Positions 1 to 6,535 of a stretch of DNA of 14,035 nucleotides are shown here, one piece after another. Each line of letters opens with the position of its first letter. The first letter of the stretch is position 1. The position numbers and the translations under genes are program-made. A model generated the notes under the pieces. That model did not search any database and was not told where the DNA came from. It worked only from the letters and a program-made list of their open reading frames with translations. Source of the DNA: Schleiferiaceae bacterium (GTDB taxonomy: Bacteria; Bacteroidota; Bacteroidia; Flavobacteriales; Schleiferiaceae); the NCBI GenBank assembly GCA_022424815.1, contig JAKMGS010000020.1, forward strand, positions 1 to 14,035. The letters run 5' to 3'.

Positions 1-111
1 GTGTGGCGCTGCGATCAAGACGGTATTGCGTGCCGCAGTGATTTGCTCTTTGGTGGCGTCTAAGGTCCAGCCAGTCAGCCAGAAAACGAGTTTTGCGATG
101 AGGTATTTCAT
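1..111 (-). CDS. Acyltransferase (glycerol-phosphate acyltransferase-like), 5' part only
   Basis: The first 37 codons of a minus-strand gene that runs off the left edge. The visible residues are a hydrophobic segment (about 4-15, LIAKLVFWLTGW) and then RNTVLIAAPH, ending exactly where acyltransferases of the PlsC superfamily usually continue with the catalytic His of an H-x4-D box (typically APHTSNWD in the short Bacteroidota members). The final visible residue is that His. From family knowledge it would transfer an acyl chain to a phospholipid precursor at the inner membrane; the substrate cannot be read from this fragment. Its ATG (111-109) overlaps the TGA (110-108) of the helicase gene upstream in an ATGA, so translation is probably coupled and the two genes share a transcript. 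Confidence 0.7.
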   Translation of the reverse strand, partial: MKYLIAKLVFWLTGWTLDATKEQITAARNTVLIAAPH

Positions 112-1553
112 TCTACCTTGGGTTCAGGGTCCAAAGATATTGCGCCAAACCAGTTCTCAGGAAAGCCAACGAGATAAACTTTCATTGTTGCTCGGGTCAT
201 TGCTGTATAGAGCCATTTAAAATAGATCGGGGAGGGGCCATCTGGGAGATAGGGGTGCTCAATCACAACGTTTTCCCATTGTCCGCCCTGACTTTTATGA
301 CATGTGATGACGTAGCTGAACTTGATTTGAAGCGCGTTGAAATAAGGGTCATTCTTGATGGCTTCATAACGGCGACCTTTACTCGTGTACCGGGCGTACT
401 TCACGTTCATTTGCTCGTACAGCGCGTTGTTTTGGGCAGCCCTTAGGGCTGGGCCATCACTCATGAGTGTACTTAGGTTACACATCACATCTATGGCTTC
501 TTGCTCCGGGTAGTCGAGGAAGGCGACGGTGGCTTCGCAATAGGTTAGGCCGTAGCGTTCGTGAATATTGCGTATGCTTTTGATGGTTCCAATTTCTCCA
601 TTAGCAATAAAACCCATAGCGCTTGTTTCGGGGAGCCAGAAATAGTTGTTTTTGACCACCATGAATTGGTCCCCGGCTGCAATCTGATCTTCCTGGAACT
701 TAATGCGGGCGCGTATTCCTTGGTTGTATTGGTTGGCTTTTTTGTTGCTGCGCACGACCATTGTGTTATTGTTGCCGTCGCTGTGGTAAAGGTTTTCGAA
801 AATTTCCTGGAGCTGGTAGCCGTCCTCCACACGAATCAAGTCTTCCCCGGCTTCAATAATGGGATCCTCAGAATTATCCTCTTCAATTCTGTTGCGTAGA
901 GCCGTTGCATTTTTCAATATATAACTATCTAATGCCTGACGAACGACTTGTCTCAAGGTATGACCTGTAGCATTAACGCTTAGGGTTTTCACGAAGAAGT
1001 CCGTTAAAAGTGCAGGGCTGTGAGGCTGACCAATAGGAGGAAGCTGTGCAGGGTCGCCTACAAGAATCAAGTTGTTAGAGGGGTCCGCAAAGACGAAGGT
1101 GATGAGGTCTTCGATCAGGGTATTACCGCCCAGGGTAGAATCAGTGGTTGTTCCTACCAGACCGGCTTCGTCGACAATAAAGGTGGTGTTCTTTAAGTTG
1201 TTATTGGCCAATACGAAGGTGGCCGTTCCACCGCTGCCTACTCGCGGGCGGTACAACGAACGATGGATGGTATGTGCTTTTGATCCCGTAGCTCCAGAGA
1301 GGACTTTCGCCGCGCGACCCGTTGGCGCCATTAACACCACTTTGCGTTTGTGCTTTTTGTGCGTGGCGACTACACTGCGCATTACAGTCGTCTTTCCAGT
1401 ACCTGCATATCCTTTGATAATAAAGACTTCTGGGAGTACCCTACGAATACTGAGGTAAACGGCCAATTTCCTCAATAACCTGTCCTGATCTTCGGTAGGT
1501 TGAAAAGGAAAAAAGCCTTTTAAATCTGCATATGTACTTTGGGGTGCAAGCAA
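108..1553 (-). CDS. RecD/Dda-like superfamily 1 ATP-dependent DNA helicase
   Basis: 481 residues. A 5'-3' type SF1 helicase of the RecD/Pif1/Dda group, expected to unwind DNA in repair or replication restart. Motifs are complete: FPFQPT near residue 15, Walker A GYAGTGKT (48-55), APTGRAA (76-82), Walker B with DEA (128-130), motif III GDPAQLPP (166-173), the UvrD_C_2-type TCHKSQGGQW (417-426) and motif VI YTAMTRA (449-455). Size resembles phage T4 Dda rather than the larger RecD2, and there is no visible extra N-terminal domain. The only start that gives the family's N-terminus is TTG at 1553; no in-frame ATG precedes Walker A and an in-frame stop lies a few codons upstream. A weak -7-like TATTTTTC (1563-1556) lies directly before it, so the mRNA may be nearly leaderless. 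Stop overlaps the acyltransferase start. Confidence 0.88.
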   Translation of the reverse strand: MLAPQSTYADLKGFFPFQPTEDQDRLLRKLAVYLSIRRVLPEVFIIKGYAGTGKTTVMRSVVATHKKHKRKVVLMAPTGRAAKVLSGATGSKAHTIHRSLYRPRVGSGGTATFVLANNNLKNTTFIVDEAGLVGTTTDSTLGGNTLIEDLITFVFADPSNNLILVGDPAQLPPIGQPHSPALLTDFFVKTLSVNATGHTLRQVVRQALDSYILKNATALRNRIEEDNSEDPIIEAGEDLIRVEDGYQLQEIFENLYHSDGNNNTMVVRSNKKANQYNQGIRARIKFQEDQIAAGDQFMVVKNNYFWLPETSAMGFIANGEIGTIKSIRNIHERYGLTYCEATVAFLDYPEQEAIDVMCNLSTLMSDGPALRAAQNNALYEQMNVKYARYTSKGRRYEAIKNDPYFNALQIKFSYVITCHKSQGGQWENVVIEHPYLPDGPSPIYFKWLYTAMTRATMKVYLVGFPENWFGAISLDPEPKVE

Positions 1554-1566
1554 CGGAAAAATATTG

Positions 1567-1574
1567 TAGTTTTG
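1567..1574 (+). promoter_or_regulatory. Candidate -7 promoter box (TAGTTTTG) for the 1600 gene
   Basis: Exact match to the Bacteroidota -7 consensus TAnnTTTG, 25 bases upstream of the ATG at 1600. No well-spaced -33 TTG was found (nearest TTTG at 1538-1541, 25 bases away), so the call rests on the -7 box and its position in the 46-base divergent intergenic gap. Confidence 0.4.
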
Positions 1575-1599
1575 GGACCATTAAATTCAAAATGATCAC

Positions 1600-2232
1600 A
1601 TGAATTCAAAGGTACAAACCGTAGTCAAGGTAGCACTTATAATAATTTCTGTCTTCTTGACGTATCGCATTTACACGAGTATAATGCAGCCCATTAAGTT
1701 TAACAGAATTTATGATGTTAGGCTTTGTGAAGTAACCGAGCAGTTAGAAAATCTTCGTGAAGCACAATTAGCGTTTAAAGGCGAAAACGGAAGTTTCTGT
1801 GCTGATCTTCAAACCCTCGTGGCATTTGTTGATACGGGTGTTGTAAGCATAATTGAACGAAAAGACACAAATTTCATGTACTACGATAACGTATATCAGA
1901 AGGATATGAATAAAGATTCTGTTATTATTCGTGTTCTAGGGCAAGAACCCGTAAAAACCCAAGTTTTCGGTGAAGGTTTTGATGCCTCAACGTTGTTGAA
2001 CATTTCAGGTACGGACAGTTTGTTTAGTATGAATGCGGGCAAGATTGTTAAGAATGGAGTAGAAGTTGCTACATTTGAGGTGAGTGCTCCGTTCACCACC
2101 ATTTTTGCAGATGTATCTAAGGACTTCCCCGATGCCTTTGCCAAAGTAAAAAATGAACATTGGACCATTGGATCATTGACACAACCGACCATCAGTGGTA
2201 ACTACGAAAACACTAAGTGTAAAACAGAATAA
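1600..2232 (+). CDS. Single-membrane-span protein with pseudopilin-like N-terminal region, function unknown
   Basis: 210 residues. A short basic N-terminus (MNSKVQTVVK) is followed by one hydrophobic helix (about 10-25) and then a stretch around 46-72 reading EQLENLREAQLAFK and ENGSFCADL. That pattern (helix, then REAQ..F....G.Y/F..DL.TL) recalls type II pseudopilins and the type IV pilin class, but there is no prepilin peptidase site (no Gly with Phe/Glu before the helix), so it is probably a membrane-anchored periplasmic protein, not an assembled pilin. I recognise it as a type conserved in Bacteroidota without an assigned role. It overlaps the DUF3822 gene by 38 bases and is likely co-transcribed with that gene and rsmD. 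An out-of-frame ATG lies 8 bases before the chosen start; no alternative in-frame ATG is plausible. Confidence 0.72.
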   Translation: MNSKVQTVVKVALIIISVFLTYRIYTSIMQPIKFNRIYDVRLCEVTEQLENLREAQLAFKGENGSFCADLQTLVAFVDTGVVSIIERKDTNFMYYDNVYQKDMNKDSVIIRVLGQEPVKTQVFGEGFDASTLLNISGTDSLFSMNAGKIVKNGVEVATFEVSAPFTTIFADVSKDFPDAFAKVKNEHWTIGSLTQPTISGNYENTKCKTE

Positions 2233-2995
2233 CATCGATCCAGCCTTCGAAACGGCGAAGGCGGAGGAATGCACATTGTCCATCCTGTACCAGCAGGATG
2301 GACTTTCTTTTTTGGTACGTCACCAAACCACACGTCAGCTGTACATGGCTGGATATATTCCTCGTGCAGAATGGAGTGATCAGCCGGTTCAAGACCTCAC
2401 TGATTCCTTTCCCCAGCCGCTTGCGGAGGTGGTTTATGGCATAGAGGCCCCGCACAGTGTACTCATTCCACAAGTCATGACAGATCCTGAAGATTTAGAT
2501 TGGACAGAGGATATGTTGGGGCACAAGGCAAATTTTTCAGATGTCAACGAGTCTTTTGGAGTAGCAGTGTTTGCTTATTTGCCAGAGCAAGATTTAAAAC
2601 TCAGCAATACCGCTTCATTGGTGCGTCGTCACCATTGGGCGTTACAAATGGATCGATTGGAACCTTCAGATTCTCCAATGATTTGGGCGCATATATATAA
2701 CGATGCGGTTCAAATCATGGCAAGCAAAAAAGGAAATTGGACACTTATTAATAGCTTTCCTTGTGCCAATGAAAGTGAGCTCATGTACCATTTAGGTAAT
2801 TGCGTAGAGCAACTGGATTGGAACCGTGCAGATTGTACCATTGAAATCAGTGGTTTGAGTGCAAAGGCGTATAAAGATGTGGTCCAGCCGTACTTTGGGA
2901 CGGTGCGTTTATTCAAGCCGATGCAATGGTCGAAAATTAGCTCGGCGATGAAAGAATTCGATGCCTTAGCCTTTGCTACTTTACTACGTCTATGA
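2195..2995 (+). CDS. DUF3822 family protein
   Basis: 266 residues, a typical length for DUF3822, a family of unknown function known to me from Bacteroidota. The recognisable parts are the N-terminal LSILYQQDGLSFLV segment and the C-terminal block IYNDAVQIMASKKGNWTLI, NSFPCANESELMYHLGNCVEQ, matching the family's ...NSF....EDFiYY.L...EQL pattern. The alternation of short beta strands with a bound-helix segment is reminiscent of an actin-like (ASKHA, PilM-type) fold; that is an inference, not something the sequence proves. No signal peptide or membrane span is seen, so it should be cytoplasmic. The start is GTG at 2195, inside the preceding gene; the next in-frame start-like codon (TTG, about 2276) would remove a conserved segment. 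The stop overlaps the rsmD start (ATGA, 2992-2995). A terminator-like hairpin lies within codons 28-40. Confidence 0.78.
   Translation: MVTTKTLSVKQNNIDPAFETAKAEECTLSILYQQDGLSFLVRHQTTRQLYMAGYIPRAEWSDQPVQDLTDSFPQPLAEVVYGIEAPHSVLIPQVMTDPEDLDWTEDMLGHKANFSDVNESFGVAVFAYLPEQDLKLSNTASLVRRHHWALQMDRLEPSDSPMIWAHIYNDAVQIMASKKGNWTLINSFPCANESELMYHLGNCVEQLDWNRADCTIEISGLSAKAYKDVVQPYFGTVRLFKPMQWSKISSAMKEFDALAFATLLRL
2278..2313 (+). terminator. Terminator-like hairpin with U-tract inside the DUF3822 gene
   Basis: Perfect 10-bp inverted repeat GTCCATCCTG (2278-2287) and CAGGATGGAC (2294-2303), separated by six bases (TACCAG), followed at once by TTTCTTTTTT (2304-2313). This is the layout of a Rho-independent terminator on the plus strand. 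It begins 45 bases after the stop codon of the preceding gene but lies in the translated part of DUF3822. It may end part of the transcripts after the first gene, or act as an attenuator opened by ribosomes translating DUF3822. Structure is certain; activity is inferred. Confidence 0.45.
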
Positions 2996-3540
2996 GAATA
3001 GTTAGTGGTAAATGGAAAGGGAAGCGCGTTGTCGCGCCGAAAAATATGCCGACCAGGCCAACAACAGACTTCGCTAAGGAAGGATTGTTCAACATTTTGA
3101 ATAATAGATTTTTCTTTGATGATTTGCGCATTTTAGATTTGTTCGCAGGCACGGGCAACATCGCCTATGAGTTCGCGTCGCGAGGAGCGGGCGAGATAAC
3201 ATGTGTGGATCAGAACAAAGGCTGTGTGCGCTTTATTGGCGAGATGGCGGATGATTTAGGAGCGAACATACAACCTGTCCAATTAGATGCTTGGCTCTTC
3301 GTACAAAAGACCACCACCTCCTATGATATTGTTTTCGCAGATCCTCCATATGATTGGGACAAGCACGAAGCGCTCGCCGAGGCCTTGATTCAAAAAGGCT
3401 TCTTGAAAGAGGGTGGAGAAGCCATCATCGAACACAGCGCAGATACAGATTTAAGTCATCTACCTGGATTCTTTGAGCACCGCAAATACGGGCACGTTCA
3501 CTTCAGTTTTTTCAGTCGTCCTGAGGAATTGGGCGCTTAA
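2992..3540 (+). CDS. rsmD: 16S rRNA (guanine966-N2)-methyltransferase RsmD
   Basis: 182 residues, usual for RsmD. Uses S-adenosylmethionine to methylate G966 of 16S rRNA in the 30S subunit. Visible features: the N-terminal MRIVSGKWKGKR, the family block RPTTDFAKEGLFNIL (22-36), SAM-binding motif I DLFAGTG (49-55), an acidic motif II at CVDQN (71-75) and the catalytic DPPY (117-120). It is the last gene of a three-gene run, its ATG overlapping the DUF3822 TGA. Its TAA (3538-3540) lies in TTAA, which also contains the stop of the convergent rdgB gene, so no space is left for a terminator of its own. Confidence 0.95.
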   Translation: MRIVSGKWKGKRVVAPKNMPTRPTTDFAKEGLFNILNNRFFFDDLRILDLFAGTGNIAYEFASRGAGEITCVDQNKGCVRFIGEMADDLGANIQPVQLDAWLFVQKTTTSYDIVFADPPYDWDKHEALAEALIQKGFLKEGGEAIIEHSADTDLSHLPGFFEHRKYGHVHFSFFSRPEELGA

Positions 3541-4115
3541 TCTTGTGCGATTAGAAAATCGACCAATGCTCTAATGGCAAGGCCGCGGTGGCTGATCGCA
3601 TTTTTTACTGTGGCATCCATTTGTGCGAAGCTGCTTTGATGACCTTCCGGAACAAAGATGGGGTCATAACCGAATCCCTTGACTCCCATGCGCCCGGCGG
3701 CAATGGTGCCGCGAACGATTCCTTCGAAGATCTTATACTCCCCGTTCCAGTGAAGGGCGACTGCAGTGCGGAATTGGGCCGCACGATTTGATACTCCTTC
3801 AAGCTCCCGTAAAACCTTGTTCATGTTGTCCTGCGAATCCTTGGCCGGCCCTGCATAACGTGCGCTATATACTCCGGGATCCCCGTTCAATGCATCAATC
3901 TCTAATCCAGTGTCGTCTGAAAAACAAGGCAACCCATGGCGCTCCCATACGGTCTTTGCTTTGATGATGGCGTTCCCTTCAAGGGTGGGGGCGTCCTCAA
4001 CGATATCTTCATGGTCATTTAAATCATGAAGGCCAACGACATCGTATTTTGGTGCGAGCATCTCGCGGACTTCTTGTAATTTACCTGGGTTGTGAGTTGC
4101 AAAAACGAGCTTCAT
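3537..4115 (-). CDS. rdgB: XTP/dITP (non-canonical purine NTP) pyrophosphatase, RdgB/HAM1 family
   Basis: 192 residues from the chosen start. Hydrolyses dITP, XTP and ITP to the monophosphate, keeping deaminated purines out of DNA and RNA. Family marks are all present: the nucleotide-binding ATHNPGK (6-12), FSDDTGLEIDALNG (65-78), YSARYAG (83-89), GFGYDPIF (147-154) and SHRGLA (175-180). The start at 4115 puts MKLVFATHNPGK at the N-terminus as in nearly all homologues; an ATG four codons upstream (4127) is possible but less likely, and longer extensions run into the divergent gene. An exact -7 box on the minus strand (4143-4136) lies within the first codons of the transporter gene. The TAA stop overlaps that of rsmD tail to tail. 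Confidence 0.95.
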   Translation of the reverse strand: MKLVFATHNPGKLQEVREMLAPKYDVVGLHDLNDHEDIVEDAPTLEGNAIIKAKTVWERHGLPCFSDDTGLEIDALNGDPGVYSARYAGPAKDSQDNMNKVLRELEGVSNRAAQFRTAVALHWNGEYKIFEGIVRGTIAAGRMGVKGFGYDPIFVPEGHQSSFAQMDATVKNAISHRGLAIRALVDFLIAQD

Positions 4116-4122
4116 ATATTCG
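4115..4122 (+). promoter_or_regulatory. Possible -7 box (TATATTCG) for the transporter gene
   Basis: Differs from TAnnTTTG at one fixed position and has a TTG 22 bases upstream (4090-4092). It lies 8 bases before the ATG at 4131, overlapping the first codon of rdgB on the other strand. Weak on its own, but the divergent layout forces the transporter promoter to lie in or beside rdgB. Confidence 0.3.
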
Positions 4123-4130
4123 CACATTAG

Positions 4131-5534
4131 ATGACCAAATTTACATCCATTATCCGTTGGCTGGGCCCCGTGCTCGCCCTTCTTATCAGCATCGCTGGTC
4201 AAGGACAATCCCATTTTGTTCTATTGGGAATTGCAGCATGGATGCTGGTATGGTGGATTACGGAAAATGTACATCTAGGAGTCACTGCTTTGCTGCCATT
4301 GCTCCTTTTTCCCGTTTTGGGATTGGGAACGGCGAAGGAATTGGCAGGCTATTATGCCCATCCTTTGGTCTACTTATTCTTTGGTGGGTTTGTGCTCGCC
4401 TTGGCTTTGGAGAAGTCCTCCCTGCATTACCGCATCGCCTTGTGGATTTTAAAGCGAACAGGTACGAAGGATACGGGTTTGATCGCTGGGTTTATGTTGG
4501 CCACCGGATTTATGTCCATGTGGATTTCGAACACGGCCACCGCAATTATGATGTTGCCGATCGCCACTAGTGTGCTTCGGGTATTGAACGAGGAGAAACA
4601 ATCCAAGTTGTCCAGGCCGGTACTGCTAAGTGTGGCTTGGGCCGCTAATATTGGCGGCATGGCCACGATTATCGGAACTCCGCCGAACATGATTTTTGCG
4701 GCATTTATGTCGGAACAATTAGACCGTCCCATTGGATTTATGGAATGGCTTCCTGTAGGATTGACTGCCACTGTGGTCCTCGGCATTACTGCCTTTTGGA
4801 TCATTACTCGAGGCCTGCAGAAGGACGTGTTGAACGACGAGGAAGAGCAGAATACGGCCCTATGGATTGCGGAAGAGTGGCATTCTCTGGGAGGATTGAC
4901 GCCCGTGCAAAAGCGTGTGGCGGTGGTGTTTGCCTTTACTGCCGCATTGTGGATTTTACGTCCATACTTAATGCAATGGATTCCGGTGATTCAATGGTCG
5001 GACACAGCCATAGCACTGGCCAGTGCGGTGATGTTGTTCGCCCTTCGCGATGGAAACCAGGGCAACATATTGGATTGGGAGGATACTAAGAATTTACCTT
5101 GGGGCATATTGATTCTCTTCGGCGGGGGCTTGGCCCTTGCGGGTACCTTGCAAGGAAGTCAATGGTTTGAACTGATGAGTACAGGGTTAGAAAACTTGGG
5201 CCAATTGCCTCAGTGGGTTTGGCTCCTCCTGATCGCCGTCATAGGGGTATTTGCTACGGAATTATTGAGCAATATGGCCTTGGTAAGCGCCCTTTTACCG
5301 TTGCTGCTCAGCCTGAGCCTAGCCATCGGTATCCCTATGGATGCGTTGAGTTTGCCCTTAGTTCTAGGCGCCAGTTGTGCGTTTATGCTGCCCATGGCCA
5401 CTCCTCCAAACGCCATTGTCTTCAGCACAGGAAAACTGACCATTTCTTACATGGTCTACCGCGGGATTGTGATGAACGTGTTGGCTATTACACTGATTGT
5501 ACTCCTGTTGCAGGTCGTAGGTATCACGGGCTGA
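4131..5534 (+). CDS. SLC13/DASS family anion:sodium symporter (dicarboxylate- or sulfate-type)
   Basis: 467 residues, the usual size for bacterial DASS carriers, with about eleven hydrophobic segments. Members move dicarboxylates, citrate or sulfate into the cell with sodium. Two-fold family architecture is visible: WWITE (41-45), first SNTAT (133-137), first TPPN (183-186), second half ATELLSNMALVSALLP (375-390) and the signature AFMLPMATPPNAIVFSTG (417-434). The second sodium-site motif, normally SNT, reads SNM (380-382). A soluble acidic loop lies around 231-258. The substrate cannot be set from sequence. The start at 4131 gives the expected first membrane helix and is 15 bases from the divergent rdgB start. 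The 3' end overlaps oxyR by 11 bases, tail to tail. Confidence 0.9.
   Translation: MTKFTSIIRWLGPVLALLISIAGQGQSHFVLLGIAAWMLVWWITENVHLGVTALLPLLLFPVLGLGTAKELAGYYAHPLVYLFFGGFVLALALEKSSLHYRIALWILKRTGTKDTGLIAGFMLATGFMSMWISNTATAIMMLPIATSVLRVLNEEKQSKLSRPVLLSVAWAANIGGMATIIGTPPNMIFAAFMSEQLDRPIGFMEWLPVGLTATVVLGITAFWIITRGLQKDVLNDEEEQNTALWIAEEWHSLGGLTPVQKRVAVVFAFTAALWILRPYLMQWIPVIQWSDTAIALASAVMLFALRDGNQGNILDWEDTKNLPWGILILFGGGLALAGTLQGSQWFELMSTGLENLGQLPQWVWLLLIAVIGVFATELLSNMALVSALLPLLLSLSLAIGIPMDALSLPLVLGASCAFMLPMATPPNAIVFSTGKLTISYMVYRGIVMNVLAITLIVLLLQVVGITG
4136..4143 (-). promoter_or_regulatory. Candidate -7 promoter box (TAAATTTG) for rdgB
   Basis: Exact TAnnTTTG on the minus strand, ending 20 bases before the rdgB ATG. 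It falls within codons 2-5 of the divergent transporter gene. No clear -33 TTG was found upstream, so the evidence is the -7 box plus position. Confidence 0.42.
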
Positions 5535-6450
5535 TAATATGGTCCGATTTCTCTAGCAACTTCTCTGGCAACGTAGTCTGAATAACGGCTGCCATGGCTT
5601 TGATCCACTCTTGTTTGAGTTGCGTGCGCGTATACAGCATACTGATTTCCCGAGTAGGTGTGGGTTCCGCAATAGGCTTTATCCCTTTCTTGTATTTCGA
5701 GGCTAAATCCAGCGTATTCAGATAAGGCAATAAGGTCATGCCTAAACCGCGATGCGCCAGCTTCACAAGGGTATCAAAGTTTCCACTTTCCATGTTGATG
5801 CGTTGGTCTTGCTGAAGTTCTGTTTGGCAAAGCTTCAACACGCTGCTTCGAAAGCAGTGCCCCTCATTCAGTAGCAACATGTTGTTTGCATTGAGTTCTG
5901 AAGCCAGTAGGAATTCGTCGTTAATCATCGAATGGTATTCGGGCACGAAAGCCATAAAAGGCTCATAGTACAAAGGCAATTCCTCAATACCTTTCTCAGT
6001 GAGTGGCGTTGCTGCGATGCCTACGTCTATGCGATCTTGTCTCAGGGCTTCGATCATGTCCTCAGTCTTGAGTTCCTCAATCTTAAGTTTGATATCAGGA
6101 TACTTCTGTGAGAACTCAGGAATGAACCTTGGCAAGAGGGAAGGGGCCACGGTAGGAATGACGGCGAGGTTGAGTTCTCCTTCGAATTTGCCGCCAATTT
6201 TTTTAGCCATTTGTTCCAATACTTGGGCTTCATACAGGACTGAACGCGCCTGCTCAAGAATTTTAGCCCCTAGTGGCGTAGGAACAATAGGATGTTTGGA
6301 TCTATCAAAAATAAGGATATCTAATTCCTCTTCAAGCTTCTGCAATTGCATACTCAACGTGGGCTGGGTGACAAAGCAAGCCTCTGCCGCCTTCGCGAAA
6401 TGGCGATGGTTGTCCACGGCCACAATGTATTTGAGTTGAGTAATAGTCAT
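5524..6450 (-). CDS. oxyR: Hydrogen-peroxide-sensing LysR-type regulator OxyR
   Basis: 308 residues. Winged helix-turn-helix at the N-terminus (HFAKAAEACFVTQPTLSMQLQKLEEEL, about 17-43 in segments) and a LysR substrate domain from about residue 91. The redox segment reads NEGHCFRSSVLKLC with cysteines at 199 and 208, the same numbering as the peroxidatic and resolving cysteines of E. coli OxyR, which identifies it over generic LysR proteins. In known OxyR proteins peroxide forms the disulfide between them and switches on catalase, peroxidase and iron-storage genes. None of these targets is adjacent here. The gene converges on the transporter (11-base overlap of the 3' ends) and diverges from the CoA pyrophosphatase gene. 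Its start follows an exact -7 box by 31 bases. Confidence 0.92.
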   Translation of the reverse strand: MTITQLKYIVAVDNHRHFAKAAEACFVTQPTLSMQLQKLEEELDILIFDRSKHPIVPTPLGAKILEQARSVLYEAQVLEQMAKKIGGKFEGELNLAVIPTVAPSLLPRFIPEFSQKYPDIKLKIEELKTEDMIEALRQDRIDVGIAATPLTEKGIEELPLYYEPFMAFVPEYHSMINDEFLLASELNANNMLLLNEGHCFRSSVLKLCQTELQQDQRINMESGNFDTLVKLAHRGLGMTLLPYLNTLDLASKYKKGIKPIAEPTPTREISMLYTRTQLKQEWIKAMAAVIQTTLPEKLLEKSDHIISP

Positions 6451-6481
6451 TCCTTATTGTTTTTTAGATCTTGATAGACAA

Positions 6482-6489
6482 CAAAGATA
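6482..6489 (-). promoter_or_regulatory. Candidate -7 promoter box (TATCTTTG) for oxyR
   Basis: Exact TAnnTTTG on the minus strand in the 85-base gap between oxyR and the Nudix gene, ending 31 bases before the oxyR ATG. No convincing -33 TTG. ATAG (6474-6477) and CTAT (6503-6506) flank it symmetrically but are not at OxyR-box spacing. Confidence 0.42.
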
Positions 6490-6535
6490 ACCTGAGTAAG
6501 TTCTATGACCTTGGAATGTGCCGTATTTTTAACCA

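Noticed and set aside
434..450. CAGCCC-TTA-GGGCTG hairpin in the helicase gene
   Set aside because: Only six pairs, no T-run, inside a well-conserved coding region.
4116..4214. Upstream extension of rdgB on the minus strand
   Set aside because: It lies inside the transporter gene and adds residues absent from RdgB proteins; MKLVFATHNPGK is the normal start.
6474..6506. ATAG and CTAT flanking the oxyR -7 box as an OxyR operator
   Set aside because: The start-to-start spacing is 29 bases, which does not fit the 11-base periodic spacing of OxyR sites, and the middle elements are missing.
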